A DNA stretch of 64,000 nucleotides from Pseudomonas sp. BGr12 (GTDB lineage Bacteria; Pseudomonadota; Gammaproteobacteria; Pseudomonadales; Pseudomonadaceae). The DNA lies in assembly GCF_030272895.1 (NCBI RefSeq), contig NZ_JALRNF010000038.1:4393-68392 (forward strand). The letters are read 5' to 3'. Below are positions 8,265 through 17,208 of the stretch, piece by piece; within the stretch, counting starts at the first letter, position 1, and every line of letters begins with the position of its first letter. A program made the translations under genes and the position numbers. The notes beneath the pieces were generated by a model. The model had not been told where the DNA came from. It saw only the letters and a list, made by a program, of their open reading frames with translations, and ran no database searches.

Positions 8265-9167
8265 TCAACACGGCGGCCGATCGCCGGCGGCGCCGGCCTG
8301 GCGGAAGGCGTTGGGGGTTTGGCCGCTGAGGCGGCGGAAGAAGCGCGAGAAATAGGTCGGGTCACTGAAGCCCAGCCGGTCGGACAGCTGGCTGATGCTC
8401 ATGTTGGTGTAGATCAGGTTGCGCCGGGCTTCGAGCAGCAGGCGCTGGTGGATGGCCTGCAGCGCGGTCTGCCCGGTCAGTTCGCGACAGAGGCTGTTCA
8501 GGTGCACGCTGGAGACCCCCAGGCGGTGGGCGAACTGCTCCACGGGCAGGTGCTCGCGGTAGTGCTGCTCCACCAGTTTGATGAAGCGTGCGAGCAATTG
8601 CTGGTTGCGCTCGTCGCGGTTGCCCGGCGGGCCGATCTGCTGGCGGCGACGGCTGATCCAGACCATCAGGCTGGTGACCAGCGAATGCAGCAACAGCTCA
8701 CGGGCCGGGGCGCTGCCTTCGTATTCCTGGTGCAGCACCTGGATCAGGGTCTGCAAGGTGCGCCGGTCACGGCCCAGCGGGTAACAGCCGGCCGACGCCA
8801 GGACGGTGAGCGGCGCGCCCAGTTGCGCCTCCAGTTGCGTTACCAGCGGCGCGCCGAGGGTCAGCACGTAGCCGTCGATGTCGGCGGAAAACTGAAAGCC
8901 GTGCACGGTCATCGGCGGGATCACCTGGATCGCCGCCTCGCGCACCTCGCTGCGCTTGCCTTCGATCTCGATGCGCGCCTGGCCGCGGCGCACATACAGC
9001 AGCTGGAACAGGTCGGCATGGCGGTGCGGCTTGATCTCCCAATGGTGCAGGCTGCTGCGCGCGGGGATGGATTCGCAGTGCAGCAGGTCGGGGGTCGGCC
9101 AGGCCTGGTTTTCGCCGTACAGCTTGAATACCGGAACGCCAGGAAGGCTGGATCGGGTCATGTTCAA
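8265..9167 (-). CDS. pobR: AraC-family regulator of pobA
   Basis: A 300-aa AraC/XylS-type regulator. Seen: an N-terminal cupin-like sensing half (HHWEIKPHRHADLFQLLYVRRG near residues 40-62) and a C-terminal double helix-turn-helix (about 195-290) with the signature ISQLSDRLGFSDPTYFSRFFRRLSGQTPNAFR. It is divergent from pobA with a 168-nt gap. Known: in Pseudomonas, pobA is commonly controlled by an AraC-type protein (PobR/PobC) that responds to 4-hydroxybenzoate, unlike the IclR-type PobR of Acinetobacter. The gene's position makes it the likely activator of pobA-tatA. The start could also be the second Met at 9161. Confidence 0.82.
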   Translation of the reverse strand: MNMTRSSLPGVPVFKLYGENQAWPTPDLLHCESIPARSSLHHWEIKPHRHADLFQLLYVRRGQARIEIEGKRSEVREAAIQVIPPMTVHGFQFSADIDGYVLTLGAPLVTQLEAQLGAPLTVLASAGCYPLGRDRRTLQTLIQVLHQEYEGSAPARELLLHSLVTSLMVWISRRRQQIGPPGNRDERNQQLLARFIKLVEQHYREHLPVEQFAHRLGVSSVHLNSLCRELTGQTALQAIHQRLLLEARRNLIYTNMSISQLSDRLGFSDPTYFSRFFRRLSGQTPNAFRQAGAAGDRPPC

Positions 9168-9242
9168 GGTTCCACTGCAGTAATCGATAATCGAACGAAA
9201 TTTTCAAAAGTGCAATTTCCAGAAGGAATATCACCTTTTTAA

Positions 9243-10523
<1,281 letters not shown>

Positions 10524-10540
10524 GCGAAGGAGGGCAAGGC

Positions 10541-10729
10541 ATGGGTGTGTTCGACTGGAAACACTGGGCCGTCCTGCTGCTGGTGGTGCTGCTGGTATTC
10601 GGCAGCAAGCGCCTGAAGACCCTGGGCGCCGACCTTGGGGAATCGATCAAGGGCTTTCGCCGTTCGGTGAACAGCGACGAGCCGGCATCACCACCGGTGG
10701 CAGTGGAGCGCCAGTCCACCCAGGACTAG
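10541..10729 (+). CDS. tatA: TatA/TatE-family twin-arginine translocase component
   Basis: A 62-aa protein. Seen: an N-terminal membrane helix ([20 protein letters not shown]) followed by the conserved [22 protein letters not shown] amphipathic helix and a short polar tail. That is the full TatA architecture with the invariant FG turn, somewhat shorter than housekeeping TatA. A GAAGGAGG-type ribosome site lies 17 nt after the pobA stop, so it is probably cotranscribed with pobA. There is no tatB or tatC next to it. Inference: an accessory Tat subunit raising export capacity when p-cresol or 4-hydroxybenzoate is used. PchX is the obvious local Tat substrate. Confidence 0.88.
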   Translation: MGVFDWKHWAVLLLVVLLVFGSKRLKTLGADLGESIKGFRRSVNSDEPASPPVAVERQSTQD

Positions 10730-10757
10730 CGATCCCGATGAAGGTGCCCGAACCCCC

Positions 10758-11435
10758 TCAGGGGCGGGCACCCGCTGCCAGCAACAGCTTCTCCATGGCC
10801 GTGTAGCCGCGCTGGCGCGCATGGGCCAGCGGCGTCACGCCGTCCTTGTCGGCGATGTTCACGTCCGCTCCGGCCTTGATCAGCAACTCGACGATCTGCA
10901 CATGCCGTGGCCCGCCATCGCTGAGCACAATGGCCTCCATCAGCGCGGTCCAGTGCAGGCGGTTGAGGTGGTTCACCTCGACACCGGCCTCGATCAGGGT
11001 CCGCACGTTCTCCACATGCCCGCGCTCGGCGGCCGGGATCAGCGCGGTGCCGCCGTAGCGGTTGGTGCTCTTGAGGTCGGCACCGGCGGCCAGGGTCAGG
11101 CGCAGGATCTGGTTGAAGCCGCGGGCGCCGGCGTACAGGTACGGGCTGTCGTCGATGTTGTCCTTGGCGTTGACGTCGGCACCGGCTTCGATCAGCACCC
11201 GCGCCGCCTCGACCTGGTTGCGATGGGTGGCCAGCAGCAGCGGGGTACGCCCGGATTTGTCCCGCGATTCGCGGTTCGCGCCCTGGTCGAGCAGGCTGCG
11301 CACCCGGGCCGCATCGCCGCTTGCGGCGGCCTCGCGCAACTGCTGCTCCAGCACGCCGCCTTCGGCATTGGCGGTGATCGAGGTCAGCATGGCCAGCAGC
11401 CAGGCGAAAAAGACAGTGAGGTGCTCCTGGCGCAT
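10758..11435 (-). CDS. Periplasmic ankyrin-repeat protein
   Basis: A 225-aa protein with a signal peptide (residues 1-25, FFAWLLAMLTSITANAEGG) followed by about five ankyrin repeats. Repeat cores include GRTPLLLATHRNQVEAARVL, GGTALIPAAERGHVENVRTL and GVTPLAHARQRGYTAMEKLL, each with LIxAGADVN-type turns. Ankyrin repeats bind proteins; the partner is unknown. Some Pseudomonas periplasmic ankyrin proteins (AnkB type) support catalase activity, but the catalase-like gene here is 43 kb away. It is divergent from the LysR gene. A hairpin GTGCCCG...CGGGCAC around 10743-10770 overlaps its stop and may help terminate it. Confidence 0.82.
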   Translation of the reverse strand: MRQEHLTVFFAWLLAMLTSITANAEGGVLEQQLREAAASGDAARVRSLLDQGANRESRDKSGRTPLLLATHRNQVEAARVLIEAGADVNAKDNIDDSPYLYAGARGFNQILRLTLAAGADLKSTNRYGGTALIPAAERGHVENVRTLIEAGVEVNHLNRLHWTALMEAIVLSDGGPRHVQIVELLIKAGADVNIADKDGVTPLAHARQRGYTAMEKLLLAAGARP

Positions 11436-11513
11436 GGGACGGTCTCCGTGTGTTGTCCTGTGAATGGGCGCATGATAGAAACCGGGTGATTCATTTAGAA
11501 GTTAAATATCCGC

Positions 11514-12395
11514 ATGAACATCAGTGTAAAACCGAATAGATCCTTGTTCGACCTCGACCTGCTGCGGGCCATCGTGGTGGTGGCCGACTGCGGCAGTTTC
11601 ACCACCGCCGCCGCACGCCTGCATTCGACCCAGTCGACGGTCAGCCAGAAGGTACGGCGCCTGGAGGACATGGTCGGGCATCGCCTGCTGATGCGCGGCA
11701 ACCGCGACGTGCTGCCCACCGATGCCGGCCAGACCCTGCTCGGTTACGCCCGGCACATGCTGGCCCTCAATGACCAGATGCTCGAAGCCCTGGCCGGCGC
11801 CACGGTCGGCATCACCGTGCGCCTGGGGGTGCCGGAGGACTTCGTCGGCGGGCGCACCACCAATGCCTTGTCGGCCTTCAACCGCAAGTACCAGCAGGTC
11901 AAGCTGGAAGTCACCAGCGGCCTGTGCCGTGACCTGAGCCAGAGCTACGACAACGGCGAACTCGACCTGGTGCTGCTCAAGCAACGGCGCAACAGTCGCG
12001 AAGGGGTGGCCTGCTGGCCGGAAGAACTGCAATGGATCGACAGCGCCCAGAGCCCGTCCATCGAACTGGACCCGATTCCGCTGGTGACCTTTCCGCCGCG
12101 GGGCCTGTACCGCGACGACATGATCAACGCCATCGAAGGCATGGGCCGGCGCTGGCGCATCAGTTTCACCAGCTCAAGCCTCAGCGGCATCCAGGCGGCT
12201 GTGGCCGACGGCATGGGCATCAGCCTGCTGCCGCCACGGGCGGCGACCCGCGAGCATCGGGTGCTGGGCGAACAGAACGGCCTGCCGGTGATCGACAGCT
12301 ACGAGATCGTCATCGTCCATCGGCCGACGGCCGACCCGATGGTCAAGGAACTGGCCGGGGTGCTGGCGGGGTTGCTGGAGGCCCATGAGGTGTAG
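11514..12395 (+). CDS. LysR-family transcriptional regulator
   Basis: A 293-aa LTTR. Seen: an N-terminal winged helix-turn-helix (residues 9-68) with LLRAIVVVADCGSFTTAAARLHSTQSTVSQKVRRLE and the following KxLEDMVGHRLLMR, then a substrate-binding domain ending in a short helix. It is divergent from the ankyrin gene with a 78-nt gap, the usual place for a self-regulated target. The inducer and target cannot be read from sequence. Confidence 0.85.
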   Translation: MNISVKPNRSLFDLDLLRAIVVVADCGSFTTAAARLHSTQSTVSQKVRRLEDMVGHRLLMRGNRDVLPTDAGQTLLGYARHMLALNDQMLEALAGATVGITVRLGVPEDFVGGRTTNALSAFNRKYQQVKLEVTSGLCRDLSQSYDNGELDLVLLKQRRNSREGVACWPEELQWIDSAQSPSIELDPIPLVTFPPRGLYRDDMINAIEGMGRRWRISFTSSSLSGIQAAVADGMGISLLPPRAATREHRVLGEQNGLPVIDSYEIVIVHRPTADPMVKELAGVLAGLLEAHEV

Positions 12396-12453
12396 CCCTG
12401 GGGATTAGCATTCATCGGCTTCAGGTTGCAGGGGGGAGGGTAAGTCGCTATAA

Positions 12454-12471
12454 AGACCTCAATAAAGGTCT
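12454..12471. promoter_or_regulatory. candidate operator of the toxin-antitoxin pair
   Basis: Inverted repeat AGACCT-N6-AGGTCT, 17 nt before the antitoxin ATG. Type II antitoxins commonly repress their own promoter through such palindromes. No other function fits better, but binding is inferred. Confidence 0.5.
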
Positions 12472-12487
12472 GAATATTGGTTTTTCC

Positions 12488-12733
12488 ATGCAAAACATCC
12501 TTGCTGATGTTGCCGTCAGTGTTTCCGAACTCAAGAAAAACCCCTCGGCTGTGCTGACGGACGCCGGGGGAATGTCGGTTGCGGTGCTGAACCATAACCG
12601 GGTCATGGGGTACATGGTTCCGGCAGCATTGTACGAAGCCATGATGGAACGCCTGGATGACCTGGACCTCGCGGAGCTCATCAAGGCACGCAAGGATGAA
12701 GTGCCCGTCCCGGTAAACCTGGATGACTTATAA
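12488..12733 (+). CDS. Phd/YefM-RelB-like antitoxin
   Basis: An 81-aa antitoxin. Seen: an N-terminal DNA-binding half with VSVSELKKNPSAVLTDAGGMSVAVLNHNR and YMVPAALYEAMMERLDD, typical of the StbD/Phd-YefM family, followed by a flexible acidic tail (DEVPVPVNLDDL) that would wrap the toxin. It overlaps the toxin gene by 11 nt. The palindrome at 12454 is the likely autoregulatory site. Confidence 0.85.
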   Translation: MQNILADVAVSVSELKKNPSAVLTDAGGMSVAVLNHNRVMGYMVPAALYEAMMERLDDLDLAELIKARKDEVPVPVNLDDL

Positions 12734-13004
12734 GCTCGAGTTTTTACCCTCGGCCCTCAAAGAGTGGGAAAAGCTTGGACACACCCTGTGTGAGCAGTTC
12801 AAGAAAAAGCTTCGGGAACGCCTGCAAACGCCTCATGTAAAAGCCGACGCGCTGCGAGAACTGCCCAGCCACTACAAGATCAAGCTGAAAGCTTCCGGCT
12901 ATCGATTGGTTTATCGTGTCGAGGATGATCGGGTGGTGATCGTTGTGGTTGCAGTGGGCAAGCGCGAACGTGGGGGTGTCTACCAGTCCGCGCAAAAACG
13001 CTAG
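12723..13004 (+). CDS. RelE/ParE-superfamily toxin
   Basis: A 93-aa toxin of the RelE type. Seen: YKLEFLPSALKEWEKLG, then a Lys-rich helix KKKLRERL, the strand LRELPSHYKIKL and the catalytic-end strands YRLVYRVEDDRVVIVVVAVGKRER. Known for close relatives: ribosome-dependent mRNA cleavage. The basic residues of the active-site face are present (Lys/Arg in KIKLKASGYRLVYR and GKRERG), so it looks intact. It is translationally coupled to the antitoxin. Its context is ordinary chromosome with no other mobile genes. Confidence 0.88.
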   Translation: MTYKLEFLPSALKEWEKLGHTLCEQFKKKLRERLQTPHVKADALRELPSHYKIKLKASGYRLVYRVEDDRVVIVVVAVGKRERGGVYQSAQKR

Positions 13005-13019
13005 CACCGGATTGTCGAT

Positions 13020-13655
13020 TCAAGGTTCCTGCGTTTCATCGTCCGAACGCACCCCTTGCCGCTCCGCCACTGCCCGCAAGGTACGCAGCGACACCATCGG
13101 CGCATCGATGACGAACTGGTTGGCCAGCCACGAAGGAATGTCCCCGGCAGGTTCGGCCTGCAACTGATAGGTCACTTCGGTGAGCTGCTCGCCTTTGGGC
13201 ACCAGGGTCCACAACCCTTTTAGCTGCCTGACGCGGATCAGCCCGGGCATGCGCTCGACCTTGCCGGCCACCGCGCTGAGGCGCCGGACCAGGCCGCCGT
13301 CGTCGGTGCGTTCGGTCTGCACCCGGATCACCATATCGCGGGGGCTGGCCGGCCAGGGCAGGTCGGTGGTCAGGTAGACCCAGGTGCTGTCGCCCTCGAC
13401 ATCCAGCAGGCGCATCGTGGCGCAGCCATACAGCCACTTGCAGGCCACCCGCAGGTTCTCCTGCAGGTCGACCAAGGTGCTGACGCTGGCCTTTATCCGG
13501 GTCACGCCGCGAAAGCGCTGGTACTTCGAGCCGGGCACCTGGTCCAGGTACACCTGGATGCCGTCTTCGTCCCTGGCCAGTTGCCAGTCATCGGCCTGTA
13601 CGCCACTGCATAGCAGCAAGGCCAGCAAGGTGGCGCAGCGGATTGCGGGTTTCAT
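13020..13655 (-). CDS. Secreted START-domain lipid-binding-like protein
   Basis: A 211-aa protein with a signal peptide (MKPAIRCATLLALLLCSGVQAD) and a START/polyketide-cyclase-like fold: WQLARDEDGIQVYLDQVPGS, FRGVTRIKASVSTLVDLQ, STWVYLTTDLPWPASPRDMV and a C-terminal helix DAPMVSLRTLRAVAERQG. Proteins of this type are frequent in Pseudomonas and presumably bind hydrophobic ligands in the envelope; the ligand is unknown. The ATG at 13655, with GGAG 10 nt upstream, is preferred over in-frame Mets at 13700 and 13673 because it begins the signal peptide. Confidence 0.8.
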   Translation of the reverse strand: MKPAIRCATLLALLLCSGVQADDWQLARDEDGIQVYLDQVPGSKYQRFRGVTRIKASVSTLVDLQENLRVACKWLYGCATMRLLDVEGDSTWVYLTTDLPWPASPRDMVIRVQTERTDDGGLVRRLSAVAGKVERMPGLIRVRQLKGLWTLVPKGEQLTEVTYQLQAEPAGDIPSWLANQFVIDAPMVSLRTLRAVAERQGVRSDDETQEP

Positions 13656-13720
13656 TGCGGCAGGCTCCAGCATGGGCGGGCGAGCGGTCGAATCAAGCAT
13701 AGGCCAGGGCCGGCCAAACG

Positions 13721-13748
13721 AAAAAGCCCGCCAGTGACGGCGGGCTTT
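13721..13748 (-). terminator. Rho-independent terminator of the ureidoglycine gene
   Basis: AAAGCCCGCC (13723-13732) pairs with GGCGGGCTTT (13739-13748), and the minus-strand transcript ends in a U-run. It lies 20 nt past the stop codon of the gene at 13768-14604. Confidence 0.85.
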
Positions 13749-13767
13749 CGGTGCAACGAGCCTGGGC

Positions 13768-14604
13768 TTAACGCTGAGGGTTGAGGACCAGGTTCATGTG
13801 ACGGTTCACATCCTTGTACAGCAGGTAGCGGAACGGACCCGGGCCACCGGAGTAGCAGGCCTGCGGGCAGAAGGCGCGCAGCCACATGAAGTCACCGGCC
13901 TCGACCTCGACCCAGTCCTGGTTCAGGCGGTACACCGCTTTACCTTCCAGGACGTACAGGCCGTGTTCCATGACGTGGGTTTCCGCGAACGGAATCACGC
14001 CGCCCGGCTGGAAGGTCACGATGTTGACGTGCATGTCGTGGCGCATGTCGGCCATGTCGACGAAGCGGGTGGTGACCCAGGCGCCGTCGGTGCCGGGCAT
14101 CGGGATCGGCTCGATGTCCTTCTCGTTGGTGACGAAGGCCTCCGGCAGGGCCAGGCCTTCGACGACCTGGTAGTGCTTGCGGATCCAGTGGAAGGTGACG
14201 TTCTTGCCGCTGGTGTTGCGCAGGCTCCAGTCGGCAGCCGGCGGAATGAAGGCGTAGCCGCCTTCTTTCAGGGTGTAGGGCTTGCCTTGCAGGGTGATGT
14301 CGACTTCGCCTTCGACGACGAACAGCACCGCTTCGGCGTTCTTGTCCAGCTCAGGGCGCTCGCTGCCGCCTTCCGGCGCCAGTTCGACGATGTATTGCGA
14401 GAAGGTTTCCGAGAAGCCGGTCAGCGGGCGGGCGATGACCCACATGCGCATCTTGTCCCAGAACGGCAGGTGGCTGGTGACGATGTCACGCATCACGCCT
14501 TTGGGGATGACGGCGTAGGCTTCGGTGAACATGGCACGGTCAGTCAGCAGCTCGGTTTGAGCCGGGTGCCCACCGTGAGGGGCGTAGTAGGAGGATTTCG
14601 ACAT
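13768..14604 (-). CDS. allE: (S)-ureidoglycine aminohydrolase (bicupin)
   Basis: A 278-aa bicupin. Reaction: (S)-ureidoglycine to (S)-ureidoglycolate + ammonia, in allantoin catabolism. Seen: N-terminus YYAPHGGHPAQTELLTDRAMFTEAYAVIPKG, first cupin near 85-135 (NAEAVLFVVEGEVDITLQG), and second cupin near 190-265 with the Mn-binding set built around PGGVIPFAETHVMEHGLYVLEGKAVYRLNQDW and EAGDFMWLRAFCPQACYSGG. The ATG at 14604 begins MSKSSYYAPHGG and matches the family; the longer frame upstream reads through the gap. Other allantoin genes are absent here. The TetR gene next to it is RutR-like and could control it. Confidence 0.9.
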   Translation of the reverse strand: MSKSSYYAPHGGHPAQTELLTDRAMFTEAYAVIPKGVMRDIVTSHLPFWDKMRMWVIARPLTGFSETFSQYIVELAPEGGSERPELDKNAEAVLFVVEGEVDITLQGKPYTLKEGGYAFIPPAADWSLRNTSGKNVTFHWIRKHYQVVEGLALPEAFVTNEKDIEPIPMPGTDGAWVTTRFVDMADMRHDMHVNIVTFQPGGVIPFAETHVMEHGLYVLEGKAVYRLNQDWVEVEAGDFMWLRAFCPQACYSGGPGPFRYLLYKDVNRHMNLVLNPQR

Positions 14605-14748
14605 GGAAAATCTCGACTTGTTGTTGTGTCCCCGTGCCTGGCAGCGCCGGCCGGCGCCGCTTGGGGAGGCACTGACACCATATCGACAAGGTCCTGGTAT
14701 GCACAAATTAAATGTTGAAATACCCTGTAGTTGGTTTGTGAATGCCCT

Positions 14749-14828
14749 GTGGGAGCGGGCTTGCCCCGCGATTACGGTGGTACAGGCAATCGCGGGGCAA
14801 GTCGAGTCGTCGCACCGCCGCTCCTACA
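14749..14828. repeat. REP element
   Basis: Inverted pair tgtgggagcgggcttgcccc ... ccgctcctaca around a short variable loop, the common P. putida-type REP. Here the right arm is a variant (caagtcgagtcgtcgcaccg inserted). Confidence 0.85.
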
Positions 14829-14836
14829 GATCGGAG

Positions 14837-15523
14837 TCAGCGGGGCAGCAGCCCCCGCAACACCAGGCGGCTGACACTGGCCAGCGCTTCATCCAGCTCG
14901 GCGCCACTGGCCTTGTCCTTGTACGCATCGGCGGTCAACCGCGCACCGAAGTTGGCATAGGCCTGGGTGGTCGACCATAGCGTGACCAGCAGGTAGCGGG
15001 CATCAATCGCCGCCAACTGGCCGTTGTCGATCCATGCCTGCAGGCAGGCAAGCGCGCGCTGGATCTCCCCCTGCAAACGCCCGGCATGTTCAGCGGGCAA
15101 ATACCGCGCGCCATGGAGCATCTCGGCAACGAAGACCTTCGCTGCCCAGGGCTGGCTGCGGATGATCTTGAGCTTGGCGCGGATCAGCCGCTCCAGCGCC
15201 TCCAGTGGATCCTGCTCGACACGCAGCAGGGCGAAGGCATCCAGGTAGCGCTGGGTGACACTGTCGAGCACCTGCTGGTAGAGGTTGTGCTTGGAGTGGA
15301 AGTAGTAATTGACGTTGGCCTTGGGCAAGCCGCTGAGCTCGGCCACTTCGCTTAAGGTGGTGGCGGCGAAGCCCTTGCGGGCAAAGGTCCGGGCGGCCAC
15401 GCGCAGGATCAGGGCGCGGTTGCGCCGCCCGGGTTCGTTGGGCTTTTTCTCCGTGACCCTGTGCACTGCAAAGGGTGCGTCGTTCACTACGTCTACCGCG
15501 TCCTGATACAGCATGTCTGCCAA
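14837..15523 (-). CDS. TetR-family regulator, RutR-like
   Basis: A 228-aa TetR protein. Seen: an N-terminal helix-turn-helix (residues 33-80) with LRVAARTFARKGFAATTLSEVAELSGLPKANVNYYFHSKHNLYQQVLD, and a C-terminal ligand domain of the RutR/YcdC type (WAAKVFVAEMLHGARYLPAEHA..). Known: RutR responds to pyrimidines in E. coli and controls nucleobase-related genes. Its location directly behind the ureidoglycine gene suggests a purine or pyrimidine nitrogen role, which is inference. A second Met at 15514 is a possible start. Confidence 0.82.
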   Translation of the reverse strand: MADMLYQDAVDVVNDAPFAVHRVTEKKPNEPGRRNRALILRVAARTFARKGFAATTLSEVAELSGLPKANVNYYFHSKHNLYQQVLDSVTQRYLDAFALLRVEQDPLEALERLIRAKLKIIRSQPWAAKVFVAEMLHGARYLPAEHAGRLQGEIQRALACLQAWIDNGQLAAIDARYLLVTLWSTTQAYANFGARLTADAYKDKASGAELDEALASVSRLVLRGLLPR

Positions 15524-15802
15524 CCGCGCCTGGCCATCGATATCGCAATATACAAAAATATATAGCGGTAGGCGAAACCTCTCTGCACCGCGGTTGCCGA
15601 CGAACAGGAAAATTCGTTGCAGGCGGTCTGAATCAGCTTCTTGTCACATCCTGCGACAAGGGGCCGCACCCCGGAAACCAAGGGCTACAGACGTACGGGA
15701 GCGATCGGTGCTGGCACCCTGGCAAACGCCCATGACAAAATGTCGCGCTTTCACGACAGGCCTCGCGTGCGAGGTGCAACACCCTCCCAAAAGGATGGTT
15801 AC

Positions 15803-16414
15803 ATGACTGATTTACTGACCCGGCGCCAGGTCATGGCCGGGATCAGCCTGCTGAGCCTCGGGGTTCTGGCAGGTTGCGACCCCCGCTCCGGTGGTGCGCT
15901 CGACTTCAAGTACGGCAAGGACATGAGCAACCAGATCCTCGGTCGCTCGTTCAAACTCAAGGATACCCAGGGCAACCCCCGGACCTTGTCGAGCTTCTGG
16001 GGCTCGATGCCGATGGTGTTCTTCGGTTTCACCCAGTGCCCGGCCGTGTGCCCGACCACCCTGGCGCGCGCGGCGCAGATCAAGAAGCTGATGGGCCGCG
16101 ATGGCGGTTTCCTGCAAGTGGTGTTCATCAGCCTGGATCCGGAACGCGACACCCCGGAAGTGCTCGATGCCTACGTCAAGGCCTTCGATCCGTCGTTCGT
16201 GGCGCTTTCCGGCACCCTTGAAGAGACTGCCGCCGCCGCCAAGGAATTCGGCGTGTTCTTCGAAAAGGTCCCCAGTGGCGATACCTATACGATCTCGCAC
16301 ACCTCGACCAGTTACGTCTTCGACTCCCGTGGCCAGTTGCGCCTGGGACTGTCCCATTCACTGACCGCCAAAGAGTGTACGGAAGATCTGCTCACGGTCA
16401 TGGAGGTATGTTGA
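15803..16414 (+). CDS. SCO1/SenC/PrrC-family copper chaperone lipoprotein
   Basis: A 203-aa thioredoxin-fold protein. Seen: a lipoprotein signal with lipobox LAGC at residues 23-26, the copper motif FTQCPAVCPTTL (CxxxC) near residue 79, and the distal His in YTISHTSTSYVFD. Known role: Cu delivery or thiol-disulfide handling for the CuA centre of cytochrome c oxidase. The ATG at 15803 has AAGGA upstream. It overlaps the PCuAC gene by one base, so the two are coupled. Confidence 0.9.
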   Translation: MTDLLTRRQVMAGISLLSLGVLAGCDPRSGGALDFKYGKDMSNQILGRSFKLKDTQGNPRTLSSFWGSMPMVFFGFTQCPAVCPTTLARAAQIKKLMGRDGGFLQVVFISLDPERDTPEVLDAYVKAFDPSFVALSGTLEETAAAAKEFGVFFEKVPSGDTYTISHTSTSYVFDSRGQLRLGLSHSLTAKECTEDLLTVMEVC

Positions 16415-16896
16415 TGCGTCACCCAGCCCATTCGTTCAAACGCGGCCTGGCCGCCCTGGCCCTGGTCGGCCTGAGCTTCTCGGCCATGGCCGAAACCACC
16501 GTCAAGGATGCCTGGGTGCGTGCCACCGTGCCGCACCAGCAATCCACCGGCGCCTTCATGACCCTCACCGCCAGCAGCGACAGCAAGCTGGTGGACGTGC
16601 AATCGCCGGTGGCGAAGATCGTCCAGGTGCACCAGATGACCATGGACAACGACGTCATGGGCATGAAGCAGGTGCACAGCGTCGACCTGCCGGCCGGCAA
16701 GCCGGTCAGCCTCGACCCCAACGGTTATCACGTGATGCTCATGCAGCTGAACGGGCAGATCAAGGAAGGCGAGCAGGTGCCGCTGACCCTGGTGGTCGAG
16801 GATGCCAAGGGCCAGAAGCAGAGCATCGAGGTCAAGGCGCCGGTACGTGCCCTGAACGCCGAAGCCATGCAGGGTGGGCACGAACACATGCATTGA
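16414..16896 (+). CDS. PCuAC-family periplasmic copper chaperone
   Basis: A 160-aa exported protein (signal peptide to FSAMAE, residue 25). Seen: the PCuAC core AWVRATVPHQQSTGAFMTL, then H and M ligands spread through VQVHQMTMDNDVMGMKQVH and GYHVMLMQL, plus a His/Met tail GGHEHMH. Known role: Cu(I) transfer to SCO1 and the CuA site of cytochrome oxidase. GGAGG lies 7 nt before the ATG at 16414, which overlaps the TGA of the SCO gene. A terminator follows at 16917. Confidence 0.9.
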   Translation: MRHPAHSFKRGLAALALVGLSFSAMAETTVKDAWVRATVPHQQSTGAFMTLTASSDSKLVDVQSPVAKIVQVHQMTMDNDVMGMKQVHSVDLPAGKPVSLDPNGYHVMLMQLNGQIKEGEQVPLTLVVEDAKGQKQSIEVKAPVRALNAEAMQGGHEHMH

Positions 16897-16916
16897 TGGC
16901 CTGCGTGCAGCGTACG

Positions 16917-16946
16917 AAAAGGCGAGCCCATGGGCTCGCCTTTTTG
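16917..16946 (+). terminator. Rho-independent terminator after the copper-chaperone operon
   Basis: aaaaggcgagccca / tgggctcgcctttttgc, a perfect 10-bp stem with a T-run. A near copy (aaaaaggcgagcccatgggc) sits at 48551-48580 before the third PAAR module, and a degraded one at about 46075-46100 before the second. Confidence 0.93.
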
Positions 16947-16960
16947 CTGTCTGGCTGCCT

Positions 16961-17030
16961 GTAGGAGCGGGCTTGCCCCGCGATTGCGATTTGGCTGTTA
17001 CACCGTATCGCGGGGCAAGCCCGCTCCTAC
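16961..17030. repeat. REP element
   Basis: gtaggagcgggcttgccccg pairs with cggggcaagcccgctcctac, between the copper operon terminator and the first PAAR module. Confidence 0.93.
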
Positions 17031-17145
17031 GGACTGCGCAGTCTTCTGAGAGCTATGTAGGACGCTTCTGATTCGATTTTCCCTGCGTAAAAAGCCGTTT
17101 TTCCCATGCTAGGTTCCGGGTTCCATTTGCCCGAGGAACCTGCTC

Positions 17146-17205
17146 ATGACAAGGAACGACAACCCAGCGACCTGCCATCCCACTTCACTGACGGTCGCGA
17201 GGTGA
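17146..17205 (+). CDS. 19-codon leader ORF before PAAR gene, copy 1
   Basis: ATG at 17146 (GAGGAA upstream) to TGA at 17203, 3 nt before the PAAR ATG. It encodes MTRNDNPATCHPTSLTVAR. The same position in copies 2 and 3 holds a 26-codon ORF beginning MSTRNDFPTDS and ending LTVEG or LAVEG. The shared TRND start, shared end and the same spacing suggest translation, perhaps as a coupling leader. No function is known; copy 1 has lost or never had an 8-codon middle part. Confidence 0.45.
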   Translation: MTRNDNPATCHPTSLTVAR

Positions 17206-17208
17206 GGC

